Positions 25,290 through 31,195 of a stretch of 31,195 nucleotides of DNA are shown here, piece by piece. The DNA lies in contig JAIXRD010000289.1 in the NCBI GenBank assembly GCA_027485365.1, positions 1 through 31,195 on the forward strand, in the 5' to 3' direction. A model generated the notes under the pieces. The model was not told the origin of the DNA and made no database searches. It saw only the letters and a program-made list of their open reading frames with translations. Both the position numbers and the translations under genes were made by a program. The stretch is from Cryomorphaceae bacterium. Its GTDB lineage: Bacteria > Bacteroidota > Bacteroidia > Flavobacteriales_D > Crocinitomicaceae. Each line of letters begins with the position of its first letter. Within the stretch, counting starts at the first letter, position 1.

Positions 25290-27527
25290 ATGAAATGGTT
25301 TGGCCTGTTTTTACTGTTTGTAGTTGGTTTCTCTGTAGCGCACGCGCAGCAGTGCACCTTTGATTACTATAACAAAAAAGGTGGGCATTATTTGTTCTCA
25401 ACCTATTTCAACGATCAGAATAAACCGAGAGAAGGCGTATGTGAACAGTCCGTTGGCACGCAGGTCTATGAAAAAAGAGTATTTCAAAACGGTCATATTG
25501 TCTCTGAAGAATTAAACCATTACAACGATGGTAAATTCACCCCTCGCACACGAACCACATTAAATCATCATGCAAAAAAAGGGAAACCTATTGGTGAATT
25601 AAAACAATTTAATGACAAAGGCACCTTGATGATACACTGGGAATTCTATAACGATGAAAGTGGTCGGCGACGCTACAAGAGTACAGAATTTCACACGAAC
25701 GGTAAATTGCGCTTCATTCAAGAATACGCTTTCATTCGATTCAGTGAAATTGATTCCTTCAATAGAAAGGACCATCCACCTCACACCGTTGATGATTTTG
25801 GTTATTCAAGCCTGATCGTTCCCTACGGTAAACATACATGGTATAATGACAAGGGAATGCTGATTAAAGAAGAATCGTATGACAAGTTGAGCTTCTATGA
25901 CCAAGATGATCAACACCTGCTCCACGGCAAGTATACGGAATACCACGATAATGGAAAACTTAGAACGCAAGGGCAATACAAAGAAGGTAATCCAGATGGG
26001 CTTTGGTTTCATTACCACTACAATGGGAAACTTTATGAAACAGGAAGATACAAGGACAACATAAAGGACAGCCTATGGCGCCAGTGGGATGACCAAGGCA
26101 GACTCGCAAAAGAATCAATTTATACGCAACGAGCAAACAACCCCTTTGCACCGGTTTGGGAAAAAGAATACAATGCGGCGGGACTATTAATTCACTCGAA
26201 AGTAATTGATCAAAAAAATCAGGCAATCCTGCAAGATTGGTCTCCTGAAGGGAAATTGACACGGTATGTAGTCTTTAGTAATGGGACTCAAATGAATTGG
26301 AAAAATACCGATTATCGAATTTTTGAAAAACAATGGTATGACAACGGACAGTTGAAAGAATGTACCCAAAAATATTCCGATACGGCCTATGTGAGTTACT
26401 TTCGAAATGGACAAATGGAACGTTTAAATATTGCCTATTGGAAAGATACCGTGCACTTTTCCATGCAAAAATTATGGAATATCCTTGGAACGCTTAACTC
26501 AGAAACCGTTGGGACATCATCGTTCCATTCGAATCAACAAAGTCAACGCTTATATTATTGGAACGGACAAATCAAGGAACAAACAAGCATCAACAACAGG
26601 CTGCGAACCAAGGAACGATTTAGCTATTCAGGGAAGCGATACGAACTGTTAACGTATTATAACAATGACTTAAATGGAAATGTTGAACTAAAAGATACCT
26701 TGAGTGGACATTCCATCAGCGCTACCTATAAGAACGGACTTCGCCATGGACGATTGGTTGAAAAAAATGGTAACGAAGTGGTCATCAAAGACCAAAGCTA
26801 TGTCGAAGGGTGTGATAACAAAATCCATAAGGGCAACTTAGCTGATTTAATTCCTAAAGCAATGCAAAAAACATGGCGCAATCGAGCGAACCACATCTTA
26901 TACTACAAAACCTACCAAGATTCTACTTCGATTAAGGCATTAAATCAAACCCGTGATTCTATGGCGTATTGGTTGTATGCATTCAATTGCTATTTAGATT
27001 CCATGAAATATAGCGCCGATTATCAAGAAACGGAAGTGGTGCGGGTATGGCTTCAACTGCCCCAAGTATACTATCCGAAATTTAATGAAGACAATAATAC
27101 CGATCCCAGGGTAAAAGCGCTTAAAGACTTATTGGATAGCCTGGATTACACGTGGAAACTACTCGCCGTGGAGAACGGAAATTACGAAGTGGAACTGATG
27201 GTTTCAGACTTTATTCATCCATCCATGCTTTCGTTCGTATTCAAAGAACATTGGAACTTTGTTCGCGTACAATATAGCCGAGACAGCGAAAAGAGTAATG
27301 ATTTAAGGGTACATATACGGCCAGTAACCCAACGAATTGACATCGTGCGTATGACACCTTGTTATAGCGAGATGACCTTCTACAACGAGGGGAGCATGGC
27401 ATACTTTATCGTGTATGCGAATGGGGAGGTTGAAATTAAAAACCGGACCATCACTTGGCAGGAATGGATGGAATATGTAAAGAACAATCCGCAACACTTT
27501 CCTAAAGATTTTATGTGGAATGATTAA
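25290..27527 (+). CDS. Long secreted MORN/YwqK-type repeat protein
   Basis: A 745-residue protein with a signal peptide (about 1-20, ending AHAQQ). From about residue 30 to 500 it is built of MORN_2-type repeats: short hairpins with Y-x-NGK-L or W-x-NGQ-L cores (YHDNGKLRTQGQYKEGNPDG, WYDNGQLKECTQ and similar). These repeats are often labelled YwqK-family antitoxin in databases, but no toxin lies next to this gene and that label should not be taken as function. The last ~200 residues form a different, unrecognised domain with several DSM/DSL and WLQLPQVYYP segments. No T9SS sorting domain is seen. It ends at a shared hairpin terminator. Confidence 0.83.
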   Translation: MKWFGLFLLFVVGFSVAHAQQCTFDYYNKKGGHYLFSTYFNDQNKPREGVCEQSVGTQVYEKRVFQNGHIVSEELNHYNDGKFTPRTRTTLNHHAKKGKPIGELKQFNDKGTLMIHWEFYNDESGRRRYKSTEFHTNGKLRFIQEYAFIRFSEIDSFNRKDHPPHTVDDFGYSSLIVPYGKHTWYNDKGMLIKEESYDKLSFYDQDDQHLLHGKYTEYHDNGKLRTQGQYKEGNPDGLWFHYHYNGKLYETGRYKDNIKDSLWRQWDDQGRLAKESIYTQRANNPFAPVWEKEYNAAGLLIHSKVIDQKNQAILQDWSPEGKLTRYVVFSNGTQMNWKNTDYRIFEKQWYDNGQLKECTQKYSDTAYVSYFRNGQMERLNIAYWKDTVHFSMQKLWNILGTLNSETVGTSSFHSNQQSQRLYYWNGQIKEQTSINNRLRTKERFSYSGKRYELLTYYNNDLNGNVELKDTLSGHSISATYKNGLRHGRLVEKNGNEVVIKDQSYVEGCDNKIHKGNLADLIPKAMQKTWRNRANHILYYKTYQDSTSIKALNQTRDSMAYWLYAFNCYLDSMKYSADYQETEVVRVWLQLPQVYYPKFNEDNNTDPRVKALKDLLDSLDYTWKLLAVENGNYEVELMVSDFIHPSMLSFVFKEHWNFVRVQYSRDSEKSNDLRVHIRPVTQRIDIVRMTPCYSEMTFYNEGSMAYFIVYANGEVEIKNRTITWQEWMEYVKNNPQHFPKDFMWND

Positions 27528-27529
27528 AC

Positions 27530-27558
27530 AAAAAAGCCACCCGAAGGATGGCTTTTCA
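27530..27558. terminator. Bidirectional hairpin terminator
   Basis: AAAAGCCA (27532-27539) pairs with TGGCTTTT (27549-27556) around a short loop that can add two GC pairs (CC GAA GG). The stem has A-rich and T-rich flanks, so it can stop transcription from both sides. It sits between the convergent MORN and fasciclin genes and is the clearest factor-independent terminator in the window. Confidence 0.85.
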
Positions 27559-27577
27559 ATATACAGTGCATACGTTC

Positions 27578-29128
27578 TTAGAACTTCACTAAGGTTTGTA
27601 CGCTTTGATTTCCATTTTGTGAAATGGTAACTAAGTACGTTCCGTTACTTAACCCGTTCAAATCTAAAGAAGAGTTGTTATTCACGCTTTGGTTAAGGAA
27701 GGTTTTTCCACTTAAATCACTTACGATTACTTCTGCATTGTCAACTCCGTTGATTGTAACTAATCCATTACTTGGATTTGGGTATAAACCAAAAGAGAAT
27801 GCATTGTTTTCATCAATTCCTAAGTAAGACTCTAAAATCACTTTGTCTAACACATGTACAACGCCATTATCAGCAGGAACATCCGCCATAGTTACGTTTG
27901 CATCGTTGATTTTTACACCTCCTGTTAAAGAAACAATCACGTCAGAACCTTCAAGGGTAGCAACCGGACCTGCCGTTAATTGAGTAGATAATACCGTACC
28001 ATCTACTACGTGGTACAATAAAATGTCAGCCAAATTTGGTAACGCAAGGATGCCATTCAAATTCGTGCCGAGTGCTGTCGCTAGATCCAAAAATGCTTGA
28101 TTTGTAGGTGCAAACACAGTAAATTCAGAAAATGGATCGCTTAATGCAGGCAATAACTCTGCAGTAACCACTGCAGTAACCAAGGTAGAAAATCCATTAT
28201 CAATCGCTACATCAGCAACAGTTTCGATCGGTAAAACTACCGCATCTAGAACGTGTACCACACCATTATCAGACGTAATATCTACTGCGATAACTTGCGC
28301 TTGGTTAACAAATACGTCACCTGCCGCAGTTGCTGTTAACTTTAATGTATTCAAATTACTTAAAGGCTGAACAATAGCTCCGTTAGTAACTGCGGATGAA
28401 GGTACTTCAGTTCCAAGTACGTGATACAATAAAATATCTGACAATTGTGGCAAGGCTAATAATCCAGCAACCGTAGTTCCTAAATCATCAGCTAAATCTT
28501 GAAATGCTGCATTATTTGGAGCAAATACTGTAAGGTTAGCTAGTGGATTGGTCAAAGCAGGTAACAATTCTTCTTGAACTACTGCTGTAACTAAAGTAGT
28601 AAATCCATTATCAATCGCGATATCCGCTACGGTTTCTACCGGTAACAACACCCCATTGGTAACATGAACCACCCCATTTGCGGCTGTTATATCAACGGTA
28701 GTAACTTGCGCTTGATTGATGAAAACACTACCACCTGCAGTTTCCGTTATTTTTAGCGTATTGGTTGGACTCAACGGTTGAACAATAGCACCATTGGTTA
28801 CTGCAGCAGAAGGTACAGTAGTTCCTAACACGTGATACAACAAGATATCATCTAAATTTGGTAAGGCCAGTAAACCTGGAATCGTAGTTCCAAGTGAAGT
28901 AGCTAAATTTAAAAACGCTTGATCATCCGGTGCAAATACCGTTAAGGTAGCATTTGGATTTTGTAAGGCACCTACCAACCCTTCTTGAATCAAGGCGGCT
29001 TCAAGGTAGGTGTGATTTGGACTTGGGGCAATAACGTTGTCAAACACGTTGGTTTGCGCATAATTTACAGCGCTTAGGATAATCCCAGCACTGAATAACG
29101 ACAGGGCGTAAAAAGTAACTTTTTTCAT
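27578..29128 (-). CDS. Three-FAS1-domain protein with T9SS type A signal
   Basis: A 516-residue secreted protein. The signal peptide (1-25) is followed by three fasciclin (FAS1) domains at about 27-163, 167-303 and 304-433. Each has the TVFAP-(D/N/T) box, DILLYHV and NGVVHV(L/T)D motifs. The T9SS type A sorting domain (about 443-516) has LYPNPSNGLVTI and LSNGTYLVTIS. FAS1 domains mediate adhesion, and such proteins are common cell-surface or secreted components in this phylum. It forms its own unit, terminated by the hairpin shared with the MORN gene. The 178-bp gap before its start has no clear -7 box on this strand. Confidence 0.94.
   Translation of the reverse strand: MKKVTFYALSLFSAGIILSAVNYAQTNVFDNVIAPSPNHTYLEAALIQEGLVGALQNPNATLTVFAPDDQAFLNLATSLGTTIPGLLALPNLDDILLYHVLGTTVPSAAVTNGAIVQPLSPTNTLKITETAGGSVFINQAQVTTVDITAANGVVHVTNGVLLPVETVADIAIDNGFTTLVTAVVQEELLPALTNPLANLTVFAPNNAAFQDLADDLGTTVAGLLALPQLSDILLYHVLGTEVPSSAVTNGAIVQPLSNLNTLKLTATAAGDVFVNQAQVIAVDITSDNGVVHVLDAVVLPIETVADVAIDNGFSTLVTAVVTAELLPALSDPFSEFTVFAPTNQAFLDLATALGTNLNGILALPNLADILLYHVVDGTVLSTQLTAGPVATLEGSDVIVSLTGGVKINDANVTMADVPADNGVVHVLDKVILESYLGIDENNAFSFGLYPNPSNGLVTINGVDNAEVIVSDLSGKTFLNQSVNNNSSLDLNGLSNGTYLVTISQNGNQSVQTLVKF
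27830..29050 (-). repeat. Tandem FAS1-coding repeats
   Basis: Three tandem units of about 136 codons encode the FAS1 domains. Units one and two are most alike: DILLYHVLGT(T/E)VPS(A/S)AVTNG and the VETVADIAIDNGF / IETVADVAIDNGF joins recur. Unit three has diverged in its middle (VVDGTVLSTQL). This points to duplication inside the gene. Confidence 0.8.
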
Positions 29129-29276
29129 TTTGTTTAATTTTTAATTAGAATGTTTAAACAAAACTGTTTTGGTTTAGTTCATAAGACATGAAAAAAACCT
29201 GCAGAACTTTTGAAAAATAGCTAATGAAGATGAACCAATATACACTGCATTCTAACCCCTGATAAAGACAATTTCT

Positions 29277-29284
29277 TAACTTTA
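29277..29284 (+). promoter_or_regulatory. -7-like box of the thioredoxin gene
   Basis: TAACTTTA, one mismatch to TAnnTTTG, ends 22 bases before ATG 29307, implying a leader of about 18 nt. No -33 TTG is seen. Confidence 0.4.
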
Positions 29285-29306
29285 ACCAAATCAATATAAA
29301 CCTCAC

Positions 29307-30113
29307 ATGGTCTTCTTTAATAAAAAAAATAGCCTCGTACTTAGTATATTGCTCTTGTGTTTTACAGGGAGCAGTCTTGCGCAACAAACAATGAGTGACT
29401 CCACAACAAAAAATCCTTTGGCGCTTATGGGTCTTTCGAAGGCCGGTCCGGGCGATATTAATGCCAATACGCCCTTAATGCTTGACCCAACTTCCACCCC
29501 GATTTATGACGAGAACTTCAATCTTATTGACGCAGCTCAATTTATGAATCTCGTGATGTCAAATGCCTACGTTCCGGAACCATATCTTGATAAAACCAAG
29601 GCGGTCAAAGCATTCGTTATGCGAAAGGCAACCGACCAAGAAAAAACAATGATGCAGCGAATGCAACAAGGTATGCCAGAAGAACAAAGTGCATTAATTG
29701 GAACCCAAATGCCATCCTTTGAAATAACAGACATCAAAGGAAAAGTATTCCAATCCTCAGCACTAAAAGGAAAAGTAATTGTGTTAAATTTTTGGTTTAT
29801 AGAATGCAAGCCCTGCGTGATGGAAATTCCAGAATTAAATGAAATATATAAGGCGTATAAAAAAGACGAGGTCGTCTTTTTAGGGCTTGCAACGAATCAA
29901 AAGAAACAACTCAAAAAGTTTTTAAAAACAACACCCTTTGATTACAAAATCGTTCCAGAAAGTCAACAAACTGCAAAATTATTCAATGTAAGTGGCTACC
30001 CTACGAGCATCATTATCAATCAAGATGGAATCATTCAATACGTTTCCTTGGGTGTTGGACCCAATAATAAGGAACGGTTGATCGACGAGATCAATAAGTT
30101 ACTCATTAAGTAA
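29307..30113 (+). CDS. TlpA/ResA-like thioredoxin-fold protein
   Basis: A 268-residue exported thiol-disulfide protein. After a signal peptide (about 1-25) comes a roughly 100-residue region of unknown fold with a Met/Gln-rich stretch (TMMQRMQQGMPEEQ). The redoxin domain (about 130-268) has IGTQMPSFEITD, the active-site CKPC (Cys167-Cys170) in FWFIECKPC, and the cis-Pro motif GYPTSIIIN. Together these predict a periplasmic disulfide reductase or an extracytoplasmic thioredoxin. No lipobox or T9SS signal is seen. It stands alone and its stop is only 15 bp from the stop of the convergent short MORN gene. Confidence 0.9.
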   Translation: MVFFNKKNSLVLSILLLCFTGSSLAQQTMSDSTTKNPLALMGLSKAGPGDINANTPLMLDPTSTPIYDENFNLIDAAQFMNLVMSNAYVPEPYLDKTKAVKAFVMRKATDQEKTMMQRMQQGMPEEQSALIGTQMPSFEITDIKGKVFQSSALKGKVIVLNFWFIECKPCVMEIPELNEIYKAYKKDEVVFLGLATNQKKQLKKFLKTTPFDYKIVPESQQTAKLFNVSGYPTSIIINQDGIIQYVSLGVGPNNKERLIDEINKLLIK

Positions 30114-30128
30114 ATTAGTCATGTAGCT

Positions 30129-30698
30129 TTATTCTTGACTTTCATTACACGGCTCAAAGCCCTTTTCATAGTGATAAGAACCCTTGGATGCTATACCCTT
30201 AACCAAACAATTGCCGAAATCGCCATACCATTCATAAAAAAATGGTCCGTCAAAAACCCCATGATCAAAGGTGCTTAAGCGGGTTAAGGTCCCTTGACGG
30301 TCAAATTCCCGTTGCGCACCGTGTTGTTTTCCTCCTGCAAAAATCAGTTTTAGCGTGAGCGTTCCATCGGATTGGAACTCTTCTAATTGTTCGAGCATCC
30401 CATCCATAAAGGTATAGCGACCGATCAGACGATTGCTGGAATCCTTATCTTCGGCAATTCCTGTATATAACTGATTGTTCATATAAGCCAATTCGGTCAA
30501 GGAATCCCCAAATCCAATGGGAGTATAATAATAACTGTCTTGACAAAAAACTCCTCGAACAAGCATGGCGGGTTGCGTAGAGTGATTATCTGTAAAATAC
30601 CTTCCCCCACAGGATATCCGTACCATTTCAATCGGTACGCTTTGAGCAAAAAAGGAGGGTATTATAGCAACTAAAATAACAACAAATCTACAATTCAT
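30129..30698 (-). CDS. Short secreted MORN-type repeat protein
   Basis: A 189-residue protein. ATG 30698 is chosen because it begins a normal signal peptide (MNCRFVVILVAIIPSFFAQS); 24 more in-frame codons upstream read through the divergent gene region and are unlikely to be used. The mature part has a region with paired cysteines and three MORN-like units (GRYTFMDGMLEQLEEF, GTLTLKLIFAGGKQHG, GTLTRLSTFDHGVFDG). It is related in style to the 745-residue MORN protein 3 kb away but much shorter. The function is unknown. A TAGGTTTA box lies 17 bases upstream of the ATG. Confidence 0.7.
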   Translation of the reverse strand: MNCRFVVILVAIIPSFFAQSVPIEMVRISCGGRYFTDNHSTQPAMLVRGVFCQDSYYYTPIGFGDSLTELAYMNNQLYTGIAEDKDSSNRLIGRYTFMDGMLEQLEEFQSDGTLTLKLIFAGGKQHGAQREFDRQGTLTRLSTFDHGVFDGPFFYEWYGDFGNCLVKGIASKGSYHYEKGFEPCNESQE

Positions 30699-30715
30699 GT
30701 GGTTATAACGAGCGT

Positions 30716-30723
30716 TAAACCTA
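30716..30723 (-). promoter_or_regulatory. -7-like box of the short MORN gene
   Basis: TAGGTTTA on the minus strand, one mismatch to TAnnTTTG, implies a leader of about 14 nt before ATG 30698. Confidence 0.4.
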
Positions 30724-30745
30724 TGGTTACAGCCCATGAATTCCA

Positions 30746-30753
30746 TATCTTTA
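30746..30753 (+). promoter_or_regulatory. -7-like box of the decayed MFS gene
   Basis: TATCTTTA, one mismatch to TAnnTTTG, ends five bases before the GTG at 30759. This is the same close geometry seen at the helicase and type B surface-protein genes. Confidence 0.35.
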
Positions 30754-30758
30754 CCGGG

Positions 30759-30990
30759 GTGACTACGCATACAACTACCGATTTAAAAGCCAATTGGAAA
30801 CAATTCACGCTGCTCGTGATTATCAATGCCTTTGTGGGCGGTATGGTGGGCATGAAACGGACCCTACTTCCTGAAATTGCGCAACAAAACGTACAGTGCT
30901 ATGCTTTCCTTTATTGTGGTATTCGGAACCGTGAAAGCCATTTCAAATTATTTTGCAGGCAGTCTTGCCAATCATCTGCCGAAATCGCCC
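30759..30990 (+). pseudogene. Broken N-terminal fragment of an MFS transporter
   Basis: From GTG 30759 one frame reads TTHTTTDLKANWKQFTLLVI then INAFVGGMVGMKRTLLPEIAQQ, the first membrane segment of a major facilitator protein. After about position 30880 that frame loses sense. A second frame (+1) then continues with TYSAMLSFIVVFGTVKAISN and YFAGSLANHL, the expected second segment. A deletion with frameshift therefore lies near 30880-30890. From about 30990 neither frame resembles a transporter, so most of the roughly 400-residue protein is gone. The right boundary is approximate. An intact copy elsewhere in the genome is possible. Confidence 0.75.
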
Positions 30991-31086
30991 TCGCATTCGT
31001 TGAAAAATGTAAAATTAATTCTAACGTATACCAAAGAGATTTTCTTCAATTGCATCTTTCTTATGCCCTACCATGGGGTTAATTCG

Positions 31087-31094
31087 TACTTTTA
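31087..31094 (+). promoter_or_regulatory. -7-like box of the last gene
   Basis: TACTTTTA, identical to the helicase box, ends four bases before ATG 31099, again implying a leaderless message. Confidence 0.4.
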
Positions 31095-31098
31095 CCAC

Positions 31099-31195
31099 AT
31101 GAAGTGCTTATTGATTTTTATGGGGTTTTGTACGACGATGTTTGCGCAAACCCAGCTCGAGCAAAAAGAAGCAGAGTTAAAAAATCTGAAAGTGA
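31099..31195 (+). CDS. Secreted protein, 5' end only
   Basis: The first 32 codons of a gene that runs off the right edge. They encode a clear signal peptide (MKCLLIFMGFCTTMFAQ) followed by a charged, probably coiled segment (LEQKEAELKNLK). This start resembles DUF3078-type Bacteroidota proteins, but too little is visible to be sure. The gene begins about 100 bp after the MFS remnant and has its own -7-like box. Confidence 0.6.
   Translation, partial: MKCLLIFMGFCTTMFAQTQLEQKEAELKNLKV

Noticed and set aside
25290..27527. YwqK-type toxin-antitoxin system
   Set aside because: The MORN repeats give this database label, but there is no toxin-like partner and the protein is secreted.
30699..31082. 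A 127-codon open frame that could be called a gene
   Set aside because: Only its first half resembles an MFS protein; the match continues in another frame, so it is a frameshifted remnant.

Overview
This window looks like chromosomal DNA from a Bacteroidota bacterium, most likely of the order Flavobacteriales; a Fluviicola/Crocinitomicaceae-like organism is a guess from gene style. Five proteins carry type IX secretion (T9SS) C-terminal signals: two gliding-motility-type (type B) and three type A. There are also PorP/SprF, PD40-OmpA, S46 peptidase and FAS1 proteins, and TAnnTTTG/TAnnTTTA -7 promoter boxes lie upstream of most transcription units. Coding is dense, with several convergent genes overlapping at their 3' ends. 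No CRISPR array, tRNA, rRNA, insertion sequence or phage was seen.

Layout. 1-2.2 kb: the 3' end of a large T9SS type B surface protein, the RNase P RNA gene (rnpB, minus strand) and a T9SS type A secreted protein. 2.2-6.8 kb: a 1126-residue Upf1-like superfamily 1 helicase that appears to start at a leaderless GTG, yidD overlapping its 3' end in antisense, and a lytic transglycosylase. 6.8-13.5 kb: a tight five-gene minus-strand operon transcribed GT2 - rlmH - polytopic membrane protein - asnB - menC. 13.5-17.2 kb: an S46 dipeptidyl-peptidase (DPP11-like), then divergently ribF and a leucine-rich-repeat protein. 17.2-23.1 kb: a four-gene operon of T9SS type B protein, PorP/SprF, PD40/SprB-like/OmpA protein and a small membrane protein. 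23.1-29.1 kb: a MarC protein, a type A protein with two carbohydrate-binding-like domains, a long MORN-repeat protein, a bidirectional terminator and a three-FAS1 protein. 29.3-31.2 kb: a TlpA-like thioredoxin, a short MORN-type protein, a decayed MFS transporter fragment and the 5' end of another secreted protein.

How the genes work together. The most system-like locus is the four-gene operon at 17.2-23.1 kb. It resembles known SprB/SprF pairs, in which a surface protein is exported by T9SS with a dedicated PorP/SprF partner, and it adds an OmpA-type peptidoglycan anchor and an uncharacterised inner-membrane protein. The GT2/GT-C-like/AsnB genes suggest envelope polysaccharide synthesis, co-transcribed with housekeeping rlmH and menC. 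The other genes are mainly housekeeping or secreted proteins. I did not find an unmistakably new system. The strongest unusual signals are the very short or leaderless 5' ends, the glycosyltransferase with a periplasmic regulatory-like domain, and the SprF-type operon with its extra membrane gene.
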